Shown here: positions 34,920 to 44,798 of the stretch, one piece after another
How positions within the stretch are numbered: position 1 is the stretch's first letter
Layout: each line of letters starts with the position of its first letter
The notes under the pieces: model-generated
The model's database searches: none
What the model saw: only the letters and a program-made list of their open reading frames with translations
Told to the model about the DNA's origin: nothing
Position numbers and translations under genes: made by a program
NCBI GenBank assembly: GCA_947247005.1
Contig: OX365945.1
Span: 13,460,501-13,524,500, forward strand
Length of the DNA stretch: 64,000 nucleotides
Direction of reading: 5' to 3'
DNA from: Spisula solida
Taxonomy: Eukaryota > Mollusca > Bivalvia > Venerida > Mactridae

Positions 34920-35457
34920 CTAGCGCCTTTTTTGAACTAAAAAGATACCAGAACCACTTTCTTAACGGGCATTTGTCCACTTTACAGATTTCAAACAGCA
35001 GTATACACTGTCTTAAGGTATTTTGTCCATGCCAGTTGTGAATCTGTCAATAAATAACATTGTGAAATACCATTCATGATTAACTCATTATAACAAATTT
35101 GATTGAAATGCATGTCACGATTAAACGTCATTTTGCTGTAGTTATTACCTCTTTATGGAAACACGATATGGCATCTTCTTCTTTCCGTATATTCCTCGTC
35201 TTTTACACGCAGTTCCCAATATGTTTTTCTGTTGGATAAAATCGCCTGCTTGTATGATGCTGCAATGGATTACATGATTCATGTACTTGGTGCTTGATAT
35301 GCCGCTTTATGCAGGTTATATCCCGTATTCCTTTCTTAAACAGCTCTTTTATCTTTGAAGAAACCATGTTGTAGATCGGTTTTGTAGCGATCTCAATATA
35401 AATAACATAACGTAGGTGATTTGATGGGGACTGTAGCATTATTATGTTACCATGCAT
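34920..35457 (-). pseudogene. Fragment B of the paralogous minus-strand protein
   Basis: YVIYIEIATKPIYNMV, GIRDITCIKRHIKHQV, RRFYPTEKHIGNC and, after a stop, NIRKEEDAI and KEVITTAK. It is the longest of three paralogues (with 29890-30164 and 32160-32490). Its position directly upstream of the MULE-like catalytic fragment suggests both belonged to one element. The copy has several stops. Confidence 0.5.
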
Positions 35458-35889
35458 ACCTTTCTTAACTGCTGCTCTCCATTTATCCCTTAATCCTTTG
35501 GAAAATGCAATCCCTCAAACCCATTACAAAGTTGAACACAACAGTAATTCAACATTTCTAAGACTAAGTGTTAATTAATTGGATAATGTTAATGATAGGG
35601 TAAGATACGACCTGTTAATTGTCCTACTACAAATCATTGTTTGCCTGCTATACACAGGGATAGCCAGAATTACGTGTATATCTCTTGTTTGACAAGGGCG
35701 GTGCAGAAATAACTCTTTAATAGCTGACAGAACAGGACTTTTTCTTGGGCAACTTATGTTAACGGTTACTTGAAACATCGGGATCTGAGTCTCCTATGAT
35801 CTCCAAGTCTTGGAACGGCTTTCCTGTGATGTTTGCTCTATAGACTCTTCCACTCGTTATACTTTTCTGCGTCGTTGTGTTGTTAGACA
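35458..35889. other. No supported feature
   Basis: Nothing recognised between two pseudogenes. Confidence 0.45.
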
Positions 35890-36480
35890 TATTTATCAAT
35901 CATATCACCAACTGTAGTAAAATACCATTTTCGTTTTTCTTCTGAACTCTGAAACGGTGGGGTACATGCCTTGTTGGAATTGTCTGTGTGGCCTTCATTC
36001 CAAAATACTCAAGAAAGACTTCAGCGATGTGAACATCTACTACTGAAACGAAGAAGTCTTTGTCTGCGTCGTAGTGTGTATTGACATTTTCAGCATCATT
36101 GGTTCGCGAAATTATATTCTGTGAAGCCATTAAAGATCCGATATATATTGGGATCATATAAATGTTGAATGCCGTTTTTAGATAGGTCATATGCAGATGG
36201 AAGAGTTCAAAAGTTATTGGAGACAAGTGTTCAAATCTGCTTCTGGCACTGGCTTACTTCGTGTCCCCTTAAACATTTGGCACCGGAAAACCTTTCTATG
36301 CTCAATTGATCTCCGTCGATAAGAATTCTGATGTTGTCAGTTGGCACTGAAGTGACACACACATCGCAAATATTTTCTTCACAATAGTCTAATACTTCAA
36401 TAACATCTTGGTACTTCTGTTCGTTCTTACATAGTACCTGCAAAGGGATTACTTAAGTTTTCCTTTCCAGTGACTCTGGT
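35890..36480 (-). pseudogene. DUF6589-like domain fragment
   Basis: Minus-strand words in order: KNEQKYQDVIEVLDYCEE, IRILIDGDQLSIERFSGAK, then after a stop/shift HLSPITFELFHLHMTYLKTA, YDADKDFFVSVVDVHIAEVF and LEYFGMKATQTIPTRHVPHR. GDQL...ERF.GAK followed by FELFHLHM is the signature I associate with DUF6589 domains, found in large numbers in molluscs, cnidarians and fungi. CCCTTTGCAG at about 36438 could be a splice acceptor in front of the first block. A MAIGRRCTDPNKLKRTR frame lies just upstream. Broken by at least one stop, it probably represents the C-terminal part of the family seen at 16590, 22838, 27226 and 62967. Confidence 0.6.
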
Positions 36481-36540
36481 ACGTTTGAGTTTATTCGGGT
36501 CGGTACAACGTCTTCCAATTGCCATAGAATGGCATTCGCG

Positions 36541-39500
36541 ACATTAGAACAGCGTAGTCAAATTTATATACTTCATTGACCTCGGCTTATGGTACAAAAT
36601 CTCTTAAGGTTGAGACTATTAATGTATAAACAGGGCAATGGATTTAGAAAAAAATAATTGAATTAAGCTTTTACATGGATCATTTGATCATGCCTGTCAA
36701 GTGTGCATACAGTTCCATGTACACAAACCCATTCGTTCCAGACTTTTTAGGGCCTCTCTGGTTTGGTTGCCACCAAGAATTTCTGTACATGATTTTCCTG
36801 TGACAGCTTAATCGACATCATTGTCTGGTATTTCCTTGACAAGCCCCACACATTTGGTAAATGTCGACCGAAAGAAATCCTTAAAAACCAGTTTGAAGGA
36901 TTCTATAACATCCTCATTCAATATGACGGTAGGTCTGCGGTTTTCTCAAATTAGATACGTAAACTCTAACCTTCGAACCTAGAAGTAAATAGTTGATGAT
37001 TGTTTATCATTTACCACAAAATTAAGATTTAGAGAGTAATATAACATTTATCAGTTATTAAGCAAATGAACAAATAGAAATAAGAAAATATATTATATCA
37101 TTTTCAATAATAATTTGTTAAGCATGGGAAAGAAACTGTAAATTTACTAAACATTAAAACAGCGTAGTCAAATTTATATACTTCATTGTCCTCGGCTGAT
37201 GGTACAAAATCTCTTAAGGTTGAGTCTATTAATATATAAACAGGGCAATGGATTTAGAAAAAAATAATTGAATTAAGCTTTTACATTGATCATTTGATCA
37301 TGTCTGTCAAGTGTGCATACAGTTCCATGTACACAAACCCATTCGTTCCAGACTTTTTAGGGCCTCTCTGGTTTGGTTGCCACCAAGAATTTCTGTACAT
37401 GATTTTCCTGTGACAGCTTAATCGACATCATTGTCTGGTATTTCCTTGACAAGCCCCACAAATTTGGTAAATGTCGACCGAAAGAAATCCTTAAAAACCA
37501 GTTTGAAGGATTCTATAACATCCTCATTCAATATGACGGTAGGTCTGCGGTTTTCTCAAATTAGATACGTAAACTCTAACCTTCGAACCTAGAAGTAAAT
37601 AGTTGATGATTGTTTATCATTTACCACAAAATTAAGATTTAGAGAGTAATATAACGTTTATCAGTTATTAAGCAAATGAACAAATAGAAATAAGAAAATA
37701 TATTATATCATTTTCAATAATAATTTGTTAAGCATGGGAAAGAAACTGTAAATTTACTAAACATTAAAACAGCGTAGTCAAATTTATATACTTCATTGTC
37801 CTCGGCTGATGGTACAAAATCTCTTAAGGTTGAGTCTATTAATATATAAACAGGGCAATGGATTTAGAAAAAAATAATTGAATTAAGCTTTTACATTGAT
37901 CATTTGATCATGTCTGTCAAGTGTGCCTACAGTTCCATGTACACAAACCCATTCGTTCCAGACTTTTTAGGGCCTCTCTGGTTTGGTTGCCACCAAGAAT
38001 TTCTGTACATGATTTTCCTGTGACAGCTTAATCGACATCATTGTCTGGTATTTCCTTGACAAGCCCCACAAGTTTGGGAAATGTCGACCGAAAGAAATCC
38101 TTAAAAACCAGTTTGAAGGATTCTATAACATCCTCATTCAATATGACGGTAGGTCTGCGGTTTTCTCAAATTAGATACGTAAACTCTAACCTTCGAACCT
38201 AGAAGTAAATAGTTGATGATTGTTTATCATTTATCACAAAATTAAGATTTAGAGAGTAATATAACGTTTATCAGTTATTAAGCAAATGAACAAATAGAAA
38301 TAAGAAAATATATTATATCATTTTCAATAATAATTTGTTAAGCATGGGAAATAAACTGTAAATTTACTAAACATTAAAACAGCGTAGTCAAATTTATATA
38401 CTTCATTGTCCTCGGCTGATGGTACAAAATCTCTTAAGGTTGAGTCTATTAATATATAAACAGGGCAATGGATTTAGAAAAAAATAATTGAATTAAGCTT
38501 TTACATTGATCATTTGATCATGTCTGTCAAGTGTGCATACAGTTCCATGTACACAAACCCATTCGTTCCAGACTTTTTAGGGCCTCTCTGGTTTGGTTGC
38601 CACCAAGAATTTCTGTACATGATTTTCCTGTGACAGCTTAATCGACATCATTGTCTGGTATTTCCTTGACAAGCCCCACAAGTTTGGGAAATGTCGACCG
38701 AAAGAAATCCTTAAAAACCAGTTTGAAGGATTCTATAACATCCTCATTCAATATGACGGTAGGTCTGCGGTTTTCTCAAATTAGATACGTAAACTCTAAC
38801 CTTCGAACCTAGAAGTAAATAGTTGATGATTGTTTATCATTTATCACAAAATTAAGATTTAGAGAGTAATATAACGTTTATCAGTTATTAAGCAAATGAA
38901 CAAATAGAAATAAGAAAATATATTATATCATTTTCAATAATAATTTGTTAAGCATGGGAAATAAACTGTAAATTTACTAAACATTAAAACAGCGTAGTCA
39001 AATTTATATACTTCATTGTCCTCGGCTGATGGTACAAAATCTCTTAAGGTTGAGTCTATTAATATATAAACAGGGCAATGGATTTAGAAAAAAATAATTG
39101 AATTAAGCTTTTACATTGATCATTTGATCATGTCTGTCAAGTGTGCATACAGTTCCATGTACACAAACCCATTCGTTCCAGACTTTTTAGGGCCTCTCTG
39201 GTTTGGTTGCCACCAAGAATTTCTGTACATGATTTTCCTGTGACAGCTTAATCGACATCATTGTCTGGTATTTCCTAGACAAGCCCCACAAATTTGGTAA
39301 ATGTCGACCGAAAGAAATCCTTAAAAACCAGTTTGAAGGATTCTATAACATCCTCATTCAATATGACGGTAGGTCTGCGGTTTTCTCAAATTAGATACGT
39401 AAACTCTAACCTTCGAACCTAGAAGTAAATAGTTGATGATTGTTTATCATTTATCACAAAATTAAGATTTAGAGAGTAATATAACGTTTATCAGTTATTA

Positions 39501-40400
39501 AGCAAATGAACAAATAGAAATAAGAAATAAACTGTAAATTTACTAAACATTAAAACGGCGTAGTCAAATTTATTTGCTTCATTATCCTCGGCTAATGGTA
39601 CAAAATAGCTTAAGGTTGAGTCTATTAATATATAAACAGGGCAATGGATTTTGAAAAAAATAATGGAATTGGGCTTTTACATTGATCTTGCCTGTCAAGT
39701 GTGTATACAGTTCCATGTACACAAACCCATTTGTTCCCTGACATTTAAGGGCCTCTCTGGTTTAGTTGCCACCAAGAATTTCTATACATGATTTTACTGT
39801 GACAGCTTAATCAACATCATTGTCTGGTATTTCCTTGACAAGCCCCACAAGTTTGGTAAATGTCGACCGAAAGAAATCTTTAAGGATTCTATAAGATCCT
39901 CATTCAATATGACGGTAGGTCTGAGGTTTTTTTATCAAATTAGATACATAAACTCTGCCCTTTGAACCTAGAAGTAAATAGTTGATGATTGTTTATCACA
40001 AACAATTAAAGATTAAGAGAGTGATATAACGTTTATCAGTTAGTAAGCAAATGAACTATGTTATAGTTAGAACATATTAAGTAAATTTTAATGATTAAAA
40101 AGGTCGGAGCGAGCGAAGCGAAGCGAGGCCTTTTTAGTCATTAAAATTTACTTAATATGTTCTAACTAACTTAGAATATAACATTCTGCATTCTGATTGG
40201 CCGATAGAAATTAGCGCCAACGCATGACGTCAAGTCTGTGAAGAGAAAATTTTAATGATTAAATTTTCATTTAACCGCGAAAATGCGGCGTTTTTATTGG
40301 CTCATAATGTAGGTTATATTCTAAGAGAAATAAGAAAATATATTATATTTTTGTTGATAATAATTTGTTAAGCATGGAGAATAGACTGTAAATTTACTAA
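36541..40400. repeat. 610-bp tandem array: five units plus a diverged, interrupted sixth
   Basis: ACATTA(A/G)AACAGCGTAGTCAA starts units at 36541, 37151, 37761, 38371 and 38981; the spacing is exactly 610 bp. The fifth unit lacks 44 bp near its end, so the sixth starts at 39547. Units 2-5 differ by only a handful of bases; unit 1 has a few more, and unit 6 is much more diverged and interrupted by an insertion at about 40056-40326. Each unit carries on the minus strand (first unit 36697-36944) about 80 codons that look like protein: NEDVIESFKLVFKDFFRSTF, KCVGLVKEIPDNDVD, a shared stop, then EILGGNQTREALKSLERMGL. Confidence 0.9.
40056..40326. mobile_element. Palindromic insertion in the sixth satellite unit
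   Basis: The satellite sequence stops at GCAAATGAAC and resumes at AGAAATAAGAAAATATATT, so the intervening 270 bp are inserted. The insertion holds a 38-bp hairpin with one mismatch (40066-40103 and 40129-40166, starting GTTAGAACATATTAAG) around a 25-nt loop of GCGA/GAAGC units. A second inverted pair, CTTAGAATATAAC at 40169-40181 with its complement at 40314-40326, flanks a CCGCGAAAATGCGG mini-hairpin. Confidence 0.6.
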
Positions 40401-40421
40401 ATATTGTTAACATCCTTTCTA

Positions 40422-40836
40422 ATTATCCCCCGTCGAAGGCGAAGGGATATAGTAATAGTATGCGTCCGTCCTTCCGCCTGTCCTTCCGTCCGGCCTTCCG
40501 TCTCATATTTGTCCCGAGCATAACTCTTAAACTATTTGAGGTATTGACTTGAAACTTGGTATGTGAATAGATAGGAATTAGGAGAAGTGCAGTGAAGTTA
40601 TCTGTATTACAATCCCACTACCTTAACCAAACAAATTATGATAGTTCCCTTAATGTAATTTCCTAACATGTTCCCTTCTATTGAACTCTACTTGGTTCAA
40701 TTTCATTAATTAACTCTTTGTTTATTTTCCCTAACACCTCTTTCCTTCTTTTTCTATATGGTCATGTTTCTATTTAACACCCAATATTGGCAAACATATA
40801 CGGCGGGGGATGGTCATGTAATCATGCCTCTTGTTT
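40422..40836 (+). mobile_element. Helentron-like non-autonomous element 2
   Basis: The left end ATTATCCCCCGTCGAAGGCG is followed by GCGTCCGTCCTTCCGCC. The right end CGGCGGGGGATGGTCATG pairs with it as a subterminal inverted repeat and leads to ATCATGCCTCTTGTTT. The layout is the same as element 1 with unrelated end sequences. It begins only a few bases after the satellite array. Confidence 0.5.
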
Positions 40837-41070
40837 CAACTTAAGTACATAAGAAAATGAATAGTGTACATTCCAATTTTCTTTGTTTCGATCCTTTCCC
40901 CATCAGTACTTTAATATGATGAACATTTGTCTTCCATATTTATCCTTTTAATAAAGTTCAACCTGAATATCTTGAAAAGCAATAACACTTGCGCAGAGAT
41001 TAGCAGTTTTGCTTGTCTAACTTATCTCAAGCCAGATATAGTGTTTAACACCAATTTATCATTGGTGAAT

Positions 41071-41584
41071 TTTTAACTCATCTGGCAGCGTGAGCTTTTA
41101 TTATCACTCTTCGTCCGTCCTCCGTTAATTCATCCGTCCACAATAACATGTGAACACATTAGAGGACACAATCATGAACCAATCTTGATGAAACATGGTC
41201 AGAATGTGTGTCTGTAAGAAATGTAGGTCAAGTTGGTAACTGGGTCATCTGCGTTCGAAACCTAGGTCACGAGGTCACATCAAAGAAAAGATTTGTTAAC
41301 ACTCTCGAGGTCCCATTTCTTACCTAACCATTATGAAACTCGGTCACAATGTGTATCTCTATGAAATCTAGGTCACGTTCGTAACTGGTCATCTGGGGTC
41401 AAAAACTAGGTCACCTGATCTCATAAAAAAACTTGTTTATACTCTAGAGGTCACATTTTGTACCTCATCTTTATAAAATCTGGCCATAAACATCAAATAT
41501 TAAAGTCATATCATAACAGATACTAATTCTGTCTTAACTGCTTGTCATCAGGTGAGCGCTTTAGGGCCAATGACCCTCTTGTTT
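41071..41584 (+). mobile_element. Helentron-like non-autonomous element 3
   Basis: The left end TTTTAACTCATCTGGCAGCG, then CGTCCGTCCTCCG. The right end CATCAGGTGAGCGC, then the hairpin AGGGCCAATGACCCT and CTTGTTTT. The interior is a diverged core with TCACAATGTGTATCTCTATG and AGGTCACGAGGTCA, related to the 145-bp core of element 4. Confidence 0.6.
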
Positions 41585-41665
41585 TCTTGTAGGCCTTTCT
41601 GCCCAAATATCTCCTGTTAGGTTGCATTTCTTGACTGTTATTTCTTGATGTATATTGTTTGATGT

Positions 41666-42726
41666 TTATGGCCTATCAACATGCTCATTCCAGCTTAGTG
41701 TGGCTAGATCTTTTCTTATTTGATAGCTCATGTCTTTGTAGTGAATTATTTTATTTAAATATGCGAGACAACTATTGTGAAAACTTTCAACGTAATATGT
41801 GTCATTTGACAGCGCGTAATCTCTAGCGTTCTTATTTATTGTTAGGCTGTGTAAAATTTGATGTCGTCTCACAGAAACTGGAGAACGTAACACAGTACAA
41901 CCAGGTACGTATCCAGGAGTTTTACACTGAAAATCGACTGAACTCTTTTTACATTTTTGTTCTCAAAATGGGGAATGCAGTTATCTATAAGTTCACGCAA
42001 AACTGCTGGATCCTTTCTACAGTTGTCTATTGCGAAGTATAAGTGGTTACGAACACGAATTGTTTTGTCTGATAACTCTGGGTGCCATGTTATTCCAATT
42101 TTTTTCCTGGCTCCAGAAGAAATCGTTTTCATTCCCTGTGGCACCGGTTTTGTTGCATGCCACTTCTCATTACAATTTTTCACATTTTCCTTAGTGCGCA
42201 TTGTTTGATTGACTGAAAGGTTGCGGTCATAGGGATGAACATTAACTTGTATGTTTCATCTCTCAGAATTATTGTACACTTTCTCACATCCTATAGTCGC
42301 ATGTTCTTTAGTACAGCATTCTTGTTGTTTGGTGATGTGTTGACTATCTATGACATTGTGAGTGTGGGTTCGTAGAGCCATATATTCAGTGTGGTAACTG
42401 TTTTTTCGGCAGTGATGCCGAGCATCAGTTATAACGGATATACTAATTTAATTTATATCCTTAGACATTTGTACTTCATCCAGTAATGTAAACTGCACCG
42501 ATTCTTTAGTTAAAACACGAATTATAGCAGAAAAGGTTACTGCCGATTGTAGTCTAAAGTGATCCGTTAGTATTCCAAAGTCAGCAACGTTTGCTAAACG
42601 TTTATACTTTATCTGAGAAATGCCAGAGCACAAATAAGCCATCATGAGATGATAATTATTCTGTAATGCTTTCCCAGTTTTGACGATTAGCTCCATTTTA
42701 TATGGTGGCCATTTGAACATTCCCAA
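41666..42726 (-). pseudogene. DDE-type transposase of an unnamed metazoan family
   Basis: Minus-strand blocks in order: HLMMAYLCSGISQIKYKRLA, FRLQSAVTFSAIIRVL, then DARHHCRKNSYHTEYMAL, RTHTHNVIDSQHITKQQE, VNVHPYDRNLSVNQTMR, WHATKPVPQGMKTISSGARK, LSDKTIRVRNHLYFAIDNC, LRELIDNCIPHFENKN, NDTYYVESFHNSCLAYLNK and IRKDLATLSWNEHVDRP. A D-A-R start, a second Asp in HPYDRN, WHATK and the terminal YVESFHN...WNEHVDR are the landmarks of a transposase-like family common in mollusc and fish genomes. Its superfamily (possibly Kolobok-like) is not certain. Disrupted by one TGA after NSER and by shifts near 42448 and 41890, it is a pseudogene, though unusually complete. Confidence 0.65.
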
Positions 42727-43332
42727 CTTAGTTCTGCAGCATGTCCATGGACCAATGTTAATGGTTATATGCGATGGTTGTTAGTTTTCTGATAATCATA
42801 TATAATTTCCACCAAGTCAAATATACTTCTATTTTCACAAATAATTTTTCGAGTTACTTAGTATTTTTTTGTCTTGTAGCATCTTCCTGTACAGTTTAAT
42901 GTTTGCTAGTCTCACCAGAATTCATGACAGTTCTTTGGGCGTTCGCAGCCGATTTTCCTGTTTATTTATTAATTATTTTTCCTCAAATGATATTTGTTCT
43001 GAGTCAGAAGTAAAGTAACATCAAACTGTTTTCTTGATTACCTACTTCATATAACTAAGTCATGCACTACATGTTTTATATAAGCATATGCATTTGAACA
43101 ATTGTTGTGACTTATTGTACACTTATATACTTAACAATTGTGATTTTCCCACCCACTTTTTATTCATTCAAAAAATAAAAAGTAAAAAAATATCTATTTT
43201 TTTTAAAATTAGTTTTATGTTTATGTAGTTTCATTAATTAACATTTATATGCGTTCATTTGAAACAAATATCATGTTTGTTTTCCGGAGTTATGGCCCTT
43301 TAATGGTAAAACATTAAGTTTGTCCGCAGTTG
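42727..43332. other. No supported feature
   Basis: AT-rich DNA; nothing recognised. Confidence 0.5.
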
Positions 43333-43620
43333 CACTATTCGTCTGCTAATTTAATTTGCCAAAATCCGCTGAACGCGTCCACTTTTGATAAATAGCGCCC
43401 ATCTACTAGCTTGTCTAGCAACTCGTCAACTGAAGGTAGTTGATAGCGTTCACGCTTCACTGACTCGTTTACCTTGGTTAGATCAACGCATACTCTAACC
43501 TTCCAAATAGGTTTCGGGACCACGACCACGGGCGAGCACCATTCACTTGGCTATGACACTTTAGAGATACTCCATTTTTTCTCCATATGCTCGAGTTCAT
43601 CCTTTACTTTTCAAAATCAG
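43333..43620 (-). pseudogene. Ty3/Gypsy reverse-transcriptase fragment
   Basis: KVKDELEHMEKKWSISKVS, a stop, SEWCSPVVVVPKP, VRVCVDLTKVNESVKRERYQ and LPSVDELLDKLVDGRYLSKV, ending AFSGFWQIKLADE. This is the standard start of the Gypsy reverse transcriptase (E(W)CSPxVVVPKPxGKxRxCVDLTxLN ... FSxLDAxSGFWQI). One stop is seen, and the catalytic YxDD part is absent. No LTRs were found nearby, so it is an isolated fragment. Confidence 0.8.
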
Positions 43621-43689
43621 TATTCTACGGGGTGAAGATACGGAATAGGGTGTCGCGTTGACAGATGAGACAAACTGAATTTGATTTAT

Positions 43690-44060
43690 CTGAATAATTT
43701 CGCGGGACTCGATAGCAGGTCGACCGACTCATGTCGTACGTAGTCGTCTGACATTGTATAGCCGCAAGGTGTTTGCACCCACTAAGCGGTTCTTTTCCGG
43801 CAGGACATTCACAGTGACTATTTACCACTTCCCCATTTTCTTTGCGGATATATAGCTTGTAGCTATATATAACATTGCTGCTGGACCTATACCAATGAAA
43901 AACAAATCGTTTCCTTATGCTACATGTCTTATTCGTTCACTGTTATACAACAACTGTCCTTTCTGGAACGCCTTGATATCTGAAGTGTTGTCCTTGTCTG
44001 TGGCCTCTTTGTAATAACCATATATTTGTGGCCTTGACAATTTTTGCAGGAGAAGTCTGT
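43690..44060 (-). pseudogene. SWIM zinc-finger fragment (SWIM/YqaJ-type mobile-element protein?)
   Basis: The minus strand reads LEHRLLLQKLSRPQIYGYY, KAFQKGQLLYNSERIR, then with one frameshift SIRKRFVFHWYRSSSNVIYS and YKLYIRKENGEVVNSHCECP, followed by AGKEPLSGCKHLAAIQC. CxC...CxH within NSHCECPAG...GCKHLAA is a SWIM zinc finger. In molluscs and cnidarians this kind of SWIM finger usually precedes a YqaJ-like nuclease in unnamed multi-copy genes; no YqaJ part is visible here. The Gypsy fragment lies immediately downstream, so the two are juxtaposed remnants. Confidence 0.6.
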
Positions 44061-44577
44061 GTTCTAACTGCATTTGGTGGAAACCCGACTCAGGTCAGTC
44101 TGTGTCAGTCTCAGGTAGCAGAATAAACTCTCCCTTGAAGTCTAAATGTCTGTCATACGCTTTCAACCAGTAAAAAATACATAATAAAATGCATTTTGGT
44201 ATTCAGTTACAACCATGGATTTACCACATTTACAACAATGATAATTCTTTTTTAATTTATGATGTCAAAACACATTGTTTTATATAAACAATATATTGTT
44301 TGTGAGATTGGAGTATATATATGGACACTGTGCTGATTACCACACTAGATATCAGCCTACTTTGTTCAGTTAAGAATATCACACAGTTTATATATTCAAT
44401 AGAGTTTCAAAACCATCTTAATGACAACGTAACATGATGCATGATTGTCAAATCAAGCAATAACGTGCATACTTTCTGCACAAGGTATAGTACAAAAAAC
44501 TCCTCTATAACAATCACCAAATCTGGTAAGATAATTTATTATTATTATTTATGTTTTTTTGTTTTTTTTAAACTTAC

Positions 44578-44768
44578 CTTTTTTGTTTCTTTTCTGGTGT
44601 TTCACTCACTCCTGAACAACCCGGAGTCGTTCCCTGTTTTGCTTGGGATTCTGTCCTCTTGCCGAGCTTAATTTTTACGTCTAAAACATGTTGCAATAAT
44701 TTAACCTGATTTGGTTCCACCGGGTCGATGTTTCCTAACCGACACAATTTTAACACATCCACGTTCAT
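44578..44768 (-). CDS. Candidate first coding exon (63 residues)
   Basis: An ATG at 44768 opens MNVDVLKLCRLGNIDPVEPN (a second in-frame upstream start may exist a few codons earlier), followed by QVKLLQHVLDVKIKLGKRTE and a lysine-rich end ETPEKKQK. The frame meets a consensus splice donor, AAAAAAG|GTAAGTTT, at about 44577. The peptide is hydrophilic with a Ser/Thr/Lys tail and has no known motif. It may belong to the SWIM-type gene lying 0.5 kb downstream on the same strand, or to an independent gene. Start and function are unsure. Confidence 0.35.
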
Positions 44769-44798
44769 TTTTTCCACATTTATTTATCAATTCCTGTT

